Notes under the pieces: generated by a model
What the model was told of the DNA's origin: nothing
The model's input: the letters and a program-made list of their open reading frames with translations, nothing else
Database searches by the model: none
Program-made: the position numbers and the translations under genes
Source: Cinclus cinclus
Lineage: Eukaryota > Chordata > Aves > Passeriformes > Cinclidae
DNA length: 64,000 nucleotides
NCBI RefSeq assembly: GCF_963662255.1
Contig: NC_085047.1
Coordinates: 95,425,619-95,489,618 of the forward strand
Direction: 5' to 3'
In this document: positions 25,418 through 37,222 of the stretch, piece after piece
Position numbering within the stretch: position 1 is the first letter of the stretch
Layout of the letters: each line of letters starts with the position of its first letter

Positions 25418-27436
25418 CTATATTCTTGAGTTAGTTAAAAGAATACATAAATTAATTGCATACATTTGCCATGCACGCAAATTTGTATTTGGTTGAACTC
25501 CTTTGAAATATAATTGCAAATTTGTCATTTAATTCTAAAATTTAAGGTTGCAGATGCAATAGATAAATCCTTATGCTACAATACACTGAGGCACAAATTT
25601 ACATGACACATCTCTAAGAAAAATACCTGTTAATAAATCATCTGGTGTACAATATGCAATTCAATCATAGGTTGGCATAGAAACTAGGTTCAGCATTCTC
25701 CCTAGCAGAGAGAAAGCAGTACAAAATCTTTAACATTTGCAAGCTGTTACTCTTAACTGCCTTATACTCTCAAAACTGAGGTTTACTGTCTAGAGACACT
25801 TATAGGAAACTAAGCCAAATAAATCAAGATGACTGTAATTCTTACCATGAATCCTTACTGGCCTCTTTCCAAAATAACTATAAAATGTTGCAATTGAGGG
25901 TTTGGCTTCACTGTATATTTTGTCTTTATTATTACTTCAATCCACACACTGAAATCCCCTGTTTAGCTTAAGGGATCCTTCAGAGTTGAGCTAATTTGAT
26001 CAATATTGGTAAAGTGAATGTCACTGTTGCTCAGGATAATAGTACTTGGGGGACTACAGCAAAACTTCTCATTTTTTATATGTTATGTGATTTTTTTGCA
26101 GTGATTTCACTCACCCTGCTTTTATCGAGTTTCTGTAACTTAAATGTGACAATATGATCCAACATCTGTAGTGCAGATAGATTGAGCATAAAAAATGGGC
26201 GTACTGTCCCATTCAGGAAGATATCATTACCTATGTAAATATCACCATTGGAGATGGTGTTTGGAGACCAAACCCCACACTTATTGCAATCTTGTAGTCA
26301 GCACAAGAAAAATAAATAATGTCAGATAAACTCGGTCTTCAGTTTGTAATAAAATTCTTCCAACTATCAGTAATAACTATAGGACAATAAAAAAGTACAA
26401 TTGTAGACAAGATGCAAGGAAATTAGCAGATTTATCTTATTAGTGTTATAGGTATTATTTTTATAGGTATTATTTTTCAAGTATATATTTTGACTATGTC
26501 CTGGCTGAATATATCTAAATTACTATGATTGCAGCTTCAGGGATCAAGTCCTATTATACCCATGTAAAAGCTCTTTTAAAAATGAAAGTAGAATAAAATA
26601 GATTACTTTTAATAATTTCAAAAATCACCAATGTTTTGTGTTTGTAGTTTTACAATTTCTCACCTCAAATGTTACATACTTATGAGAATAATGGTGATTT
26701 TCAGGCCAGATGATAATAATTTGATTTACTTGCAACAAAAATAAATCAGTATACATTTATCTATAGAGATGAATAAGTATTTTATATATTACTTGTATTG
26801 ATATATAAAAATATTTTTCCATGTTTAAAAGAGGGGTTAATAGTGACCAGAGTGCATCTTAGAAAAAGGGAGAGATGGAGAGTGATAAATGGCAGAAGCT
26901 TAATTTCTTCTTTAATATGAAAATATTCCTAACCCTGTGCATCTCTATTACCTGGTATGAAAGCACTGACATGGGAGAGAAGAAATGTTGTAATAGGAAA
27001 TGTTATTATATTGAGACATGGGGATATAACAATAACACAGTGAATACTACTGGTTTTCCATTCAACTACAAATAATATTTTCAAGGAAAGTTACTTTGCT
27101 ATTTTTAAGTGGAAAATAATTATTTGTGTTTCTGTGAACATATTTAGGAAAACAATTTGGTTATGTATTTTAAATGCTTCAAGTATATGAAATGAAAAAA
27201 AAAAGAAACTGTTTAATGTGTTACTATTTTTTTTTTCCAGTTGTATCCATATTTACACCCTTTGATGGACACAGCCTTGATTGCTGGGTTTGGTACAATG
27301 TTACAGGCACCATGCAGTACATAACTACAGAATTCAAGGCTCTGTCCACCAAAGGATTTAATGGTATCCACACATGAAATCTTTGCTCTGTCATTGTTTT
27401 TATTAACAAAAGCTACATATTATATGTATTATGTAT
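25418..27436. other. unassigned AT-rich DNA with a 15-bp duplication
   Basis: No gene or interspersed repeat recognised. An exact tandem pair of a 15-bp unit lies at 26447-26476. The plus frame at 26875-27075 and the frame at 27174-27377 have no recognisable domain. Confidence 0.55.
26447..26476. repeat. 15-bp tandem duplication
   Basis: The unit TATAGGTATTATTTT is present twice in direct succession without mismatch. Confidence 0.9.
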
Positions 27437-27860
27437 TATATAATATATAATATATAATATATAATATATAATATATAATATATAATATATAATATATAAT
27501 ATATAATATATAATATATAATATATAATATATAATATATAATATATAATATATAATATATAATATATAATATATAATATATAATATATAATATATAACAT
27601 ATAATATATAACATATAACACATAATATATAATATATAACATATAACATGTAACATATAACACATAATATATAATATATAATAAATGTATAATGTATAGT
27701 ATACAATATATAATTTAATATAATATGACGTAATATAATGTAATATAATATATAGTATATATTATATAGTATATAATATAGAGTAGGTATTATATATTAT
27801 GCATAATATAATATATTATATTATATATTATATATTATATAAAATTATTTATTATTTATT
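27437..27860. repeat. AT-only heptamer satellite (ATATAAT) with degenerate inverted end
   Basis: From about 27437 to 27597 the unit ATATAAT repeats about 23 times almost perfectly, with no G or C. From 27598 to about 27700 it is interrupted by AACATATAACAC variants, then becomes irregular TA-rich sequence. At about 27817-27842 the unit appears as its reverse complement (ATTATAT). The minus-strand frames rich in Ile and Tyr are produced by the seven-base period (three units per seven codons) and are not genes. Confidence 0.96.
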
Positions 27861-28972
27861 ATAGTAAAAATTCCTTGAATTATTAATGGCCCAGAAAAGT
27901 AGAATATAGTGCACACCTTATCTGCAAAGTAGAAGGAAGTTGAGAGGAAATAATTGCATCTTGGGAAAGCTCAGCCGTGACATCTCCAGGGAAATAGCTG
28001 AAGGCATGTCTTTTTTTCACCTTATGTTATAATTTAATGCACTTAATAAGAAATTATCATGAAAGAAACATTATTATGGGAGAAGGTTATGAATATTTGG
28101 TAAATTGTCTCGAAGATTTCTTTCTTATATTGATATTTTTGGACTGCAACAGATGAAACATTGATAGTTTATATATCTTGTTTTAAGATGTACAAATTTT
28201 GCCTCAAGACACAACAGTGATTCTCAAAATTATAGGAAACATTTAATCAGATGAGAGACACTATGCTGAAACAAAACATCTAGTTAAGTTTACAATGATT
28301 AGACTGTTGGAGTTCATAAATTTTTCTTGAACCATGAGGCAACACAGGAAGCAGAATTTCCTTTTACCTTCAGAGGTGATTACTTTTGGGTAATCTAAGG
28401 GTAACAATCCATTATTAAGTCACAGGCCTTTAGACTTTCATATAATTTCTAGAGAGTATCTGCATACCATATGGGGAGTTTTGTCATAAGATGTATTTGC
28501 AGTAAGTAAATTCTACACAAATAATGTAGGAATACAAGCACAGCTGAAGGTATTTTGGTGTTTTGTACACATTTGAAATCCCTGATGCCTTGCTTAATCA
28601 TGGCTGCAACAACTCAAAGTCTTTTGTGACTTTTGTCAAAAGGGTTTTTGTGAACTGTCCAGTTATGGTGTTCAGAGAGAAGATAAAGCAGGACAGTTGG
28701 GAAGGAGAGGGGGAAGAAACATCCTCATTGTCCGAAAAACTTACCATGAAAGTAAAGGATAGCATTGGAAACATCTATTAAGATCTCCCACCTGAAGTTC
28801 TACCTATCTTATTCCATTTTCCATTTGTATAGATTTTTGGCTTATTCACTTTATTTTGACTCTGATCTAATGCTATTTGTCTAAACAACTTCTTTGTACT
28901 CAGAGATTAGCGTAATTCCTTAGTAGAGATCACCTTATTACACTGGTTTTCCTTACAGCATCCTTTTCAATT
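27861..28972. other. unassigned AT-rich DNA
   Basis: No gene or recognised repeat. The plus-strand frame at 28563-28781 has no recognisable domain. Confidence 0.6.
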
Positions 28973-29536
28973 TGTTGTAATTTAACCACAGCCAGCAACT
29001 AAGCCCCACCCAGTCGCTCAACCATTCCCTCTCAGTGGGACAGAAGAGAGAATCGGAAGGTTAAAAATGAGAAAACTCATGGGCTGAGACAAAGACATTT
29101 TAATAGGTAAGGTAAAATGCACATATGAAAACCAAGTTAAACAAGGAATTCATTCACCACTTATTGTGGGCAGGTGGGTATTTAGCCATTTCCAAAAAGC
29201 CAGGCTCCTTCATGCTGGCAGTGCTTAGGAAGTCAAACACCATCCCTCCTGCTTCCTCCAGCCTTATATGCTGAACATGATGTGATACAGTCTGGGACTT
29301 TCCTTTGGTCAGCTGGGATCAGCTGTCCTGGATGTGTCTCTTCTGAACTCATGCACCCCCAGTCCCTGCTCAGTGGGGTGGGGTGAGAGTCAGAAAAGAC
29401 CTTGGGTTTGTGTGAACATTGCTCAGCAATAATGAAAACAACCCTGTGTTATCAACACTATTGCCAGCACAGATCCAAGACACAGATCCATAACAGCCAC
29501 CATGAAGAAATTTAACTCTATCATAGTCAAAACCAG
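28973..29536 (-). mobile_element. ERVL-type avian LTR (LTR-A copy 2), inverted
   Basis: Same family and orientation as 15140-15735. Shared landmarks, read on the plus strand, are AGCCAGCAACTAAGC near the left edge, a GAGACAAAGACATTTTAATAGG block at 29083 on, a GATGTGATACAGTCTGG block near 29279, a GGTCAGCTGGGATCAGC block, a TTGCTCAGCAATAATGAAAAC block, and AACTCTATCATAGTCAAAACC at the right end. It retains a CAGGTGGGTATTTAGCCATTTCC region that is shorter in copy 1. No internal retroviral genes flank it. Confidence 0.8.
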
Positions 29537-32159
29537 CTTAAAATTGTAGATGAGTTAGAAGGTGCTCTGCATGTCATATTTTGTTACATTCAGATAGGCT
29601 ATAAATTACAGTGTCAACCTTAATGTAATGTTAACCTTAACATGTAAACCTAAAATTTACATAAAAATATATCTCATAGTTTTCTCTAGAGTGGGCTGAA
29701 AGGAAACCAAATCAGAACCACCCTTTACTAACTTGCCTTTGTTTACTGCCTTGAGGGTTGTGACAAACAAGCTCATGATACTTCTCTCACTGATGGAAAT
29801 AAAAAGTAATATATCATGGTCAGTGGAACTTGAAAAGAATAAAGTAAAGTAGAGTTCATTGCAAAGTTCTTGAAACAAGTGGATATATTTCTGTTGTCCA
29901 CAGAAGGAAATGGCACTGGTACTATAGTACAGGAAATTTCTTGTTTAAATGTCATGGCTTCTCATGCTCTAGAAACAGTTCAGAAAGATAGTTTTGCAAC
30001 TACATGAAGAATATGGTTAATAACTCTTTATGCTGGGTAAGTGATCAGGATGATGAAATATTATTAAATGGTTCATAGAGCACTTGTTCTAGGCATGCAG
30101 CTAAGATCAGACTTGACAATGGAATGAAAGCTTTTAAGTCTCATAGGAGTTTTCCATCAAATGCAGTGGGATTTATCTCAGGCTTTAGAAAAGATACTGA
30201 GGTTTTTTTTGTTTGGCTGTTTTTTGTTTTTTGTTTGTTTTTTTTTACTTTTAATGTGTGTGTGTGTGCGTGCGTGTGCCTTCATATATCTCACAACAAT
30301 ATCCTTCATTCTATTAGAAATTCATAACTTTAAAGAAATAAGAGCATTGGGGAAGGCACAAAAAGAGAACATTGAAGTATAAAATATATTCATTAGCAAA
30401 GACTGAACATCTACAACCCAGGAAATATATGCGACAATTACACTATAAGCCACTGTAGAAATCCTATGGCATCTATCTTTTCTGATTTCAGTTTTCTGTG
30501 AGTTGATATATAATATTTGATATCCAAGAGAAAAAAAAAATGTATGTGGACTTTTTAACTTTTCTGTTTCTCCAAACTTAAGGCATTTGTGAAAGTCTTC
30601 AGCTGTCATGAATTTCAAAATATAATTAGGTCAACCAGAACATCATCGTCCTGAAATAAAAAAAAACTTTACAATTTGTCTAATACCTCACATATATGGC
30701 AGATGGGTTCCCATACGACTCCTAGTTCTAAGGCTACAATCAGCTTTTGAAATATTAATATTAAATCTATAAGAATAGATCTTTTCAGGTTACAAAATGA
30801 AGGAGCTGTTTTCTTACTAAACAGCTCAATGCCAAAGATTCTCACCAGATTATAAGAAAGTAGCTACTGTGCTAATCTGTTTACTTCTCCAGGGATGCTT
30901 TCTTTCCAAGGGTCTCCTTTAAATTTCAATATGCTAATTGAAAATAATATATTTGATCACATTTTTTAATATCTAAAATATGGTATAGGGTTTATATTGT
31001 ATATTCTTTAACTCAAAATCAGTTCTATAAACAGAATTTGTTTGTGTAACTGATTAACTGGCATCAAATTAGGTCAAACACTGTTGACACAGTTTGGAGC
31101 TGTAATTGGTTTCTCTAATTGGTAACTATAAACCAGAATGTAATCAGTTCAGAGCAAGCACACTCTGCGCTATTAACCAGTAAAGTTTGGGATCTCTTGG
31201 GAAAGCTTTGCAAACTGTATGCTACAAACAGGATTAAAAGTCTATCAGCCTCATTGTGCTGTTTTGAGATTTATTTTGTAGAGCCAGCCATACAGAAGTG
31301 TAAGAACATGTATTTGCCAAACACCAAGGAATAATGTTAACAGCTCTGCCTTGATGTGGAAGCCTCCAGCTCAGAGAACAGATTTAAACATTATATCCTT
31401 TTTCTTACTGTAACTGAAAAATCAGCTTTCAAATATAGTACTCCTGGCTGAAATTTGATCAAATAATGTGTATCCTTTAAACAGTTCTATCTCTAGATAA
31501 AAGAGTTATGCAGAAGTGCAGAAAACCCGGGGAATTTTAAGCTTAAGAAGTTTTACGTAAAATAATAAAAAAGATCTGCCTGCTTGTTTGGGGTGATAGA
31601 GTATATATTCTACTCTCAGCACAAAACCCACAGAAAAAGTATGTGACCACTTCCAGTGACTGGTGTCAGACCGATCTTAATTTACAAAACCACATTTTCT
31701 GAAAGTAATATCGTCCATATGAGTACTAATTGAGGCTATATTATTTCTTTGCACAAGTGGATATGCAAATTAGACTGCAAGGAAACTCGAGGGTCATTTA
31801 TTCTGTCTCAAAGGTAGGTTCTGAAAAAGCATTGGTGGGTTTTACCTATATTTTTCTAACACTCTCAAAACCAAAGATTACACAATATTTAAAAAAAAAA
31901 TCTTGGTTTTATTATGCTTTTCTTTTCATTCTCTTCCCTTCCCTTGATTTATGAACTTCATGATTTCATGACGTTACATTTTTTTTCACCTTCTCAGTGA
32001 TTTCCTTCCAACTTTACAGTCAATCTAGAGCACCTTTGTGATTTGATTGTTGCTCCTTTGTATCAATTATTGACAATGTCATTCAAACAGGAGTGGGGTG
32101 AGAATTCACCACTATAAACCCTGCCCAGATATAGCCAACAAATTCTGAGATACCTCATA
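29537..32159. other. unassigned AT-rich DNA with a T-rich/GT microsatellite
   Basis: No gene or interspersed repeat. A T-rich tract and GT repeat lie at 30200-30278. The region 31030-31380 is less AT-biased and non-repetitive, and may include conserved noncoding sequence, but nothing identifies it. Confidence 0.55.
30200..30278. repeat. T-rich tract followed by GT microsatellite
   Basis: About 50 bases made almost entirely of T and G with long T runs lead into an alternating TG tract at 30255-30278 with two CG interruptions. The alternating purine-pyrimidine tract could favour Z-form DNA, but it is short. Confidence 0.9.
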
Positions 32160-32520
32160 GGTCATAGAATCAGAGATTTTAAGATTCATCTAGTTCAAAT
32201 CCCCTTGCCATGGGCAGGGACCCCTTCCACTTGACCAGCTTGGTCAATGAACCATCCAACCTGGCCTTGAATATTTCCATGATTGAGAAGTTTGTAGCTC
32301 CACAGGTAAATATTTTACCCTGCCTCATGACCCTCACAGAAAAGGATTTCTGCCCAGTATCTACTCTACACTCATCCTCTTTCAGTTTGAAGCCATTACC
32401 CTTTTCCCCATCATTTTCTGTCCTTGTAAAAAGTCCCAGTTTTCCTGTAGGCCCCCTCTGAATACTGAAAGGCATAGTATTGATGCACATTAAAGAAGTT
32501 ATTTTCATGTTGCTGCGCTC
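32160..32520 (-). mobile_element. CR1 LINE, 3' end, inverted
   Basis: The left edge CATAGAATCAGAGATTTTAAG resembles the reverse complement of a CR1 tail. The familiar 3' body follows: CCATGGGCAGGGACCCCTTCC (near 32208), ACCATCCAACCTGGCCTTGAA (near 32250) and GTAGGCCCCCTCTGAATACTG (near 32447). The right end fades into unique sequence. The 130-codon minus-strand frame across it is the decayed sense strand of this element. Confidence 0.9.
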
Positions 32521-35224
32521 AGTTGTGTCAGATCCTTCTTGAAGTTCAAGACTTAAGTAACAAATAAACAAGAGTGACTAGACATTCTAGAGCAGCAGAG
32601 CAGTACTTTACTATGAGCCTGGGTCAATGTGGTTTTGAGAGTAAAGAGAAACCCTAACTGAAAGGGGTGCCTGATAAGGTGCCTGGAGTTGCAGTTATAC
32701 TTGGGTAGCTTTTTTGCCCTCTTCCTCTATCAGTCTTCTTGTGAGGTAGTAAATGGGTAGAGACCTGTATAGTGATGAATAAAACTCAAGAATACCTGTT
32801 TGTCTAGTAGTACTGTGTAAGCATTTTGTTGTAATTAGACCACAGTGAAACATCTTGTTCTGGGCTACTCATTAAATCATGGCTATCAGTTGAATTTAAA
32901 TTCCTGAGGGTTTGTGTTTTTGTTGATTTTTTTTGTTTGTTTTGTTTTCCTAAAATATTTCTAAAATTGATACCGAGAAAATATTGTTAGTAATCAGTAT
33001 TTTTCAAGTGAAATAACATTATCTATGTGCAAATATTAAATAACTTAAGTATTGGATGCTCAAGGTTAAATATTTTTCAGTTTCTAATTTTCAGAGAAGA
33101 GTGAAATCTTCCTTATCAAATTAGGCCTTTCAAGAGCAGAATAAGAGCCTGTACTTTTCTTTTTAAAAAAAGTAGTTCCTGTAAACAAGTTCATAAATAT
33201 ATTAATAAATATTTTAACTTGAAAGTATTTTTAATTCTTTGAATCAGGGTGTAAACCCATAGATTGTCCAGTCTGTGGGGCACAGAAATAAAATGCAATT
33301 AAGACAAAAAAAGAAGGACATAAGGGACTCTGAGCAATCATCCAACCCACTGAAAAAGTTCAGCAGAAAATTTAAATATGTTGAAAATTTGTTTGTAAGA
33401 CCTTTCCCATTCTGTACAGCCTTCTATTAATTATTTCATTTTTACATCAGAAATTTATCAGTTCCTATAAAATAAAAGAATGAGGATTTCTTCTTTTTTC
33501 CAACGTTTTAAAAATTAGTGAAGGAAAGATCTTGACCTGAACCGTGACACACTGTCTCTCTTTAAATAAAACAATTTTGAATATTGAAGTGTCGTGTCAT
33601 ATCTGACAAATCAAATATACTCTGAGTGTTAATCCTCTGTATATTTGTTTTATTCGCTTGTTTCAGTTTGCCTACAGTCCTTCAGATTACAGTTTATATA
33701 AATCATAGAATGTACTCTAGCTTGGAGTGTATAAACTAAACATTCAAATTCTCTTTATCTTCTTTATATAATACTAATTTATTTGCTCTCAACTCTAAAT
33801 AGAGAATGAACAGTGAACTATTAATAACGACCATATTATTCACCATGTAAAATGTATGTAACAGGCATTTGAAGTGTTGAGTATGACAGACACATTTCCT
33901 TAGGGCTGTTTCCTTGCCATGTTGCATCTGCTTAAATTCATGTATATGCATTTATCTCTAGGGAGGAACTTTCTGGTAATCAGTGATCTGAGAGGGTGTT
34001 ATGACTCACAGTGAAGACAAAATGAAAGGATAACTGCCTCACTAGGTAGTGTCTACAGGGACTTTTATTTTTTTATAAGGTAGTTAATCTTTTGACTTTA
34101 AGGACTATCTCAAAATGTACCTCCAGATGACATTTTCTTGAAAATAATATTTATGCATTCATGGGCATAACCAGATTTTCAACACCAATTGAACAAAAAG
34201 ACATATGGGCTTTGAGTTAAGAACATCCTGAGAGGAGCCTCATTGAAAAATAGGCAATAAAAAAACCCCAAACCAAACAAAAACAAGACAAGAGACTAAT
34301 TTTTAAATGAGAAGTAAAATGACTTAGTACAAAGTAACTCCTTTCAATCGTAGCTGCAATACTGTTTAATTATTTGGTCTGATTATTCAGGATTAAGTTG
34401 CTCATTACCTGACTCTTATTGAACATCTTTGTGCATGTCCTATTATTTTTTCTTTTTTAATCAACAGTGTAGAAACAGCCCTGCTTGAAATCAAGACTCA
34501 CATAAGTCAAAATTGTATTAAAATTTTGAACTCTAATTGTGTCTACTGGAGATATACTTGGAAGAGGATAAAAGAATTCTGAACCAGGAAAGCAGTGGAG
34601 AAATATGACCATACCATAAGTCAGAAAACTATAGGAGTGTCCTCTTTGCCACAGCAGCAAATGAGCAGAATTCTAGGGATGAGGTGCTGGTGAAAGGGAT
34701 AGGAACCTAGGTGATATTTTCCTATATTGCTGATGAAAGAGTTTTCTTTCAAGGTTATAAATGTTGTGTTGCGCCCAGGTCTTTAGTTTTTATATGCAGG
34801 GAACCCTCCCTAAAAAAAAAAAAAAGGACAGCTGGACAATAGTTCATTTGACAAAGTGAGGAGTTATTATCTCTGGAAGTAAATTTCCTAGTCCAAACAA
34901 CAGAGCTTTTAATTATACTAGATGAAGGAAAGTGGATAAAGAGAAAAGAAGGTATAGAAACAGAGTAAAGAAGTGACCCTCACACTCCTCATGTGAAAAC
35001 AGAATGACTGTAGGTCCATTTCAAATATTGCAGCACAGATGCATCAGTATGGAAAATAAAAAAGGAATTAAAAAATCATTAATTGTGCAGAGTAATGACA
35101 CCAGTGGGATTAGAGAGTTTTCATGTCTTAGTACAAAAGGTTGGAGTGCTGCACTGGATGAATACTGGCTCCATTAAAAGAGCATGGAAGCTAACAGAAA
35201 GAAAAATGATATTTCATAAAGATT
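32521..35224. other. unassigned AT-rich DNA
   Basis: No gene or recognised interspersed repeat. It includes a run of 14 A at 34812-34825 and GT/T-rich sequence near 32920-32950. Short frames have no recognisable domain. Confidence 0.55.
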
Positions 35225-35552
35225 AGTTGGAAAAAAATTGTAAACTTAAGGAGAAAGATCCATCTTCCAGATGCAGAGTCCTCCTGAAGGTGTACAGTGA
35301 TAGAACAAGAGGCAGTGCAAGCTGCCGTATGGAAAATTCCAATTACATCTGGATATATTTTACTGTGAGGGTCATCAAACAACATGAGAGGCTGCTGTGG
35401 ATGTGGAACCTCCACCCCTGCAGATGCTAACAACTCAGCTGATCAGAGCCATGAGCAGCCTGATCTATACCAGCCCATCTTTGAGCTGGTAGATGGACTA
35501 GATGACATTTAAGGTCCATTGTAGCCTGTGTTATTCTATAGTTCTACAATTC
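35225..35552 (+). mobile_element. CR1 LINE, 3' end, diverged
   Basis: Plus-orientation CR1 body with TACTGTGAGGGTCATC, GAACCTCCACCCCTGCAGATG and a decayed GATGACATTTAAGGTCC...TTATTCTATAGTTCTAC tail. It shares the TGCAGAGTCCTCCTGAAGG block with the copy at 24580-25192, suggesting the same subfamily. Overlapping frames on both strands here are incidental. Confidence 0.88.
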
Positions 35553-37020
35553 TTTTGCAAAAATTAGGAATTTAGATGTATGTGGTTTTTGATAAATAAT
35601 AGTGCTATTTGTCAAGGAAATAGTTCAGTGGCGTTTTGAGGTTTCCACTTTTCTACTTTATGCAATTACAGGTTGATCAGTAGTGGATCCAATGGTGTCT
35701 TCTAATAATAGAGGGAAAAAGCATATACAATACAATAACTTGTTTGCTACCACCTGCTTCTACTTTTCCCCATCTACTTATTATTTTCAAATTCTCCTTT
35801 GGATGTAAAAAAAAGCCTTTTATATACATATAATATAATAAGCTATATTTATGATTGTTTTTCTGCTCTGAGTTTATGCATAGCAGAATTTCCTTTTTTT
35901 ATTTAATATCTAAGTTTTAATGGAAGGTCTTACAAATATTTATGGTTCTTTTACTGAAAGTTTAAATAGGCCAGTAGGGTTCTGAAGTATAAATAAATTA
36001 TAATTATTAGCTAGATATAAAGGTATTAGTACCTGAGCCACTTTAAAACTAGAGTGAGTTTTTAGAGAGTATAAATTAAAGAGTTCTGGAATACAGCTCT
36101 GTAAATACAAAACACAAGTTTTCTATATATCTGTTACTCCTGCAATAATTCTAACTGACATATCTGACTTTTACCAAGATAATACCAAGGTTTAGGATTC
36201 ATATTCAGTCATTTTCACAACAATCTACTCCTACATTTTCTAGGTTTTAGATTATGGGCTAAGTGTTATACTTTCACAGTTTGGCCACAAAAATAGACAT
36301 AAAAAATGCTGTGTTTGAGGTCAGGTTTCCCCAGTGAAATTATAATCTGCTGTGTTTTCTTGTTGTCTGTCTTTGTAACCATAGATGTCATTGGTGACTC
36401 TAGCACACCTCTTTCTGTGATAGATAATCCTCAGTGCAGTCAAGTAGTATTAAAATTTTGCTATCTTTCCTGAGAGGTATAGTGCTTTATTTTCCCCTTC
36501 AGTCAGGTCAGCAACAAGTGGAAATTCTATCTAGGAAATGTTTTTTGCTGGTTTTTTTCATCATTATCGTATGGCTTCACCAGTAAAAACCCAGTGAAGG
36601 GTTTCATATTTCATCTTAACTAATCTCTCAGACATCTTTTATACCTGCTCTAGGAATCATTTTTTCTTACTGATTATAGTTTTGTTCAAATCAAAGACAT
36701 ATTAGGTTGTCTCTTTCTATTTGTAAATGCCCAGGCTCCACAGAAGATAAGAAATTGAAGATAAGAAACATAGATTTTATTTATTGTATTTTCCCCAGTA
36801 ATTATTTGGACCTGAAAGTTTCTGCAGAGAAGGTAACAGCATGGGGTTCTAATAGCTGGTATCTGATGAAAGCCATTTTTCCTCTTTTCCCAGACTGTAA
36901 TTTTATTACTTGTCAATTTGTTGGCAGCGAACACAGTTGGCTGCATAACTTGATATAACTCTCAGATTCCAGGTCAACACACATAATGTTGTCTAATAAT
37001 TTTGCATCAATTTGGGGTTA
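35553..37020. other. unassigned AT-rich DNA
   Basis: No gene or recognised repeat. Overlapping plus and minus frames at 36686-36958 have no recognisable domain and are not supported as exons. Confidence 0.6.
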
Positions 37021-37222
37021 GAATCATAGAATCATCAAGGTTGGAAGAGACCTTTATGATAATCAAGTCCAACCATCAACCCAAGCACTAGCAGCTTAAC
37101 TCCTAAACCAGTAAAACATACTGCCCAGCACCAGATCCAGACACCTCTTGAACACCTTCAGGGGTGGTGACTCCAACATCACCCTGGGTAACTTATTCCA
37201 AAGCCTGGCCATCTTAAAACTG
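37021..37222 (-). mobile_element. CR1 LINE, extreme 3' end, inverted
   Basis: Opens with GAATCATAGAATCATCAAGG and continues as TTGGAAGAGACCT...AAGTCCAACCATCAACCC and GGGTGGTGACTCCAACATC. These are the best-conserved reverse-strand CR1 3' words in the window. The copy stops after about 200 bases at an A/T run, so it is strongly 5'-truncated. It looks among the younger CR1 pieces here. Confidence 0.95.

Noticed and set aside
27413..27706. Ile/Tyr-rich minus-strand frames as a membrane protein
   Set aside because: They are a direct translation of the ATATAAT heptamer in three phases.
32179..32571. 130-codon minus frame as a host gene
   Set aside because: It lies on the sense strand of an inverted CR1 3' region and is element remnant.
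32740..32761. let-7-like start TGAGGTAGTA
   Set aside because: Only the first ten bases match. The rest differs and no complementary arm forming a hairpin was seen nearby.
33698..33720. CATAGAAT motif as a CR1 tail
   Set aside because: No CR1 body follows on either side, and the motif is short enough to arise by chance in AT-rich DNA.
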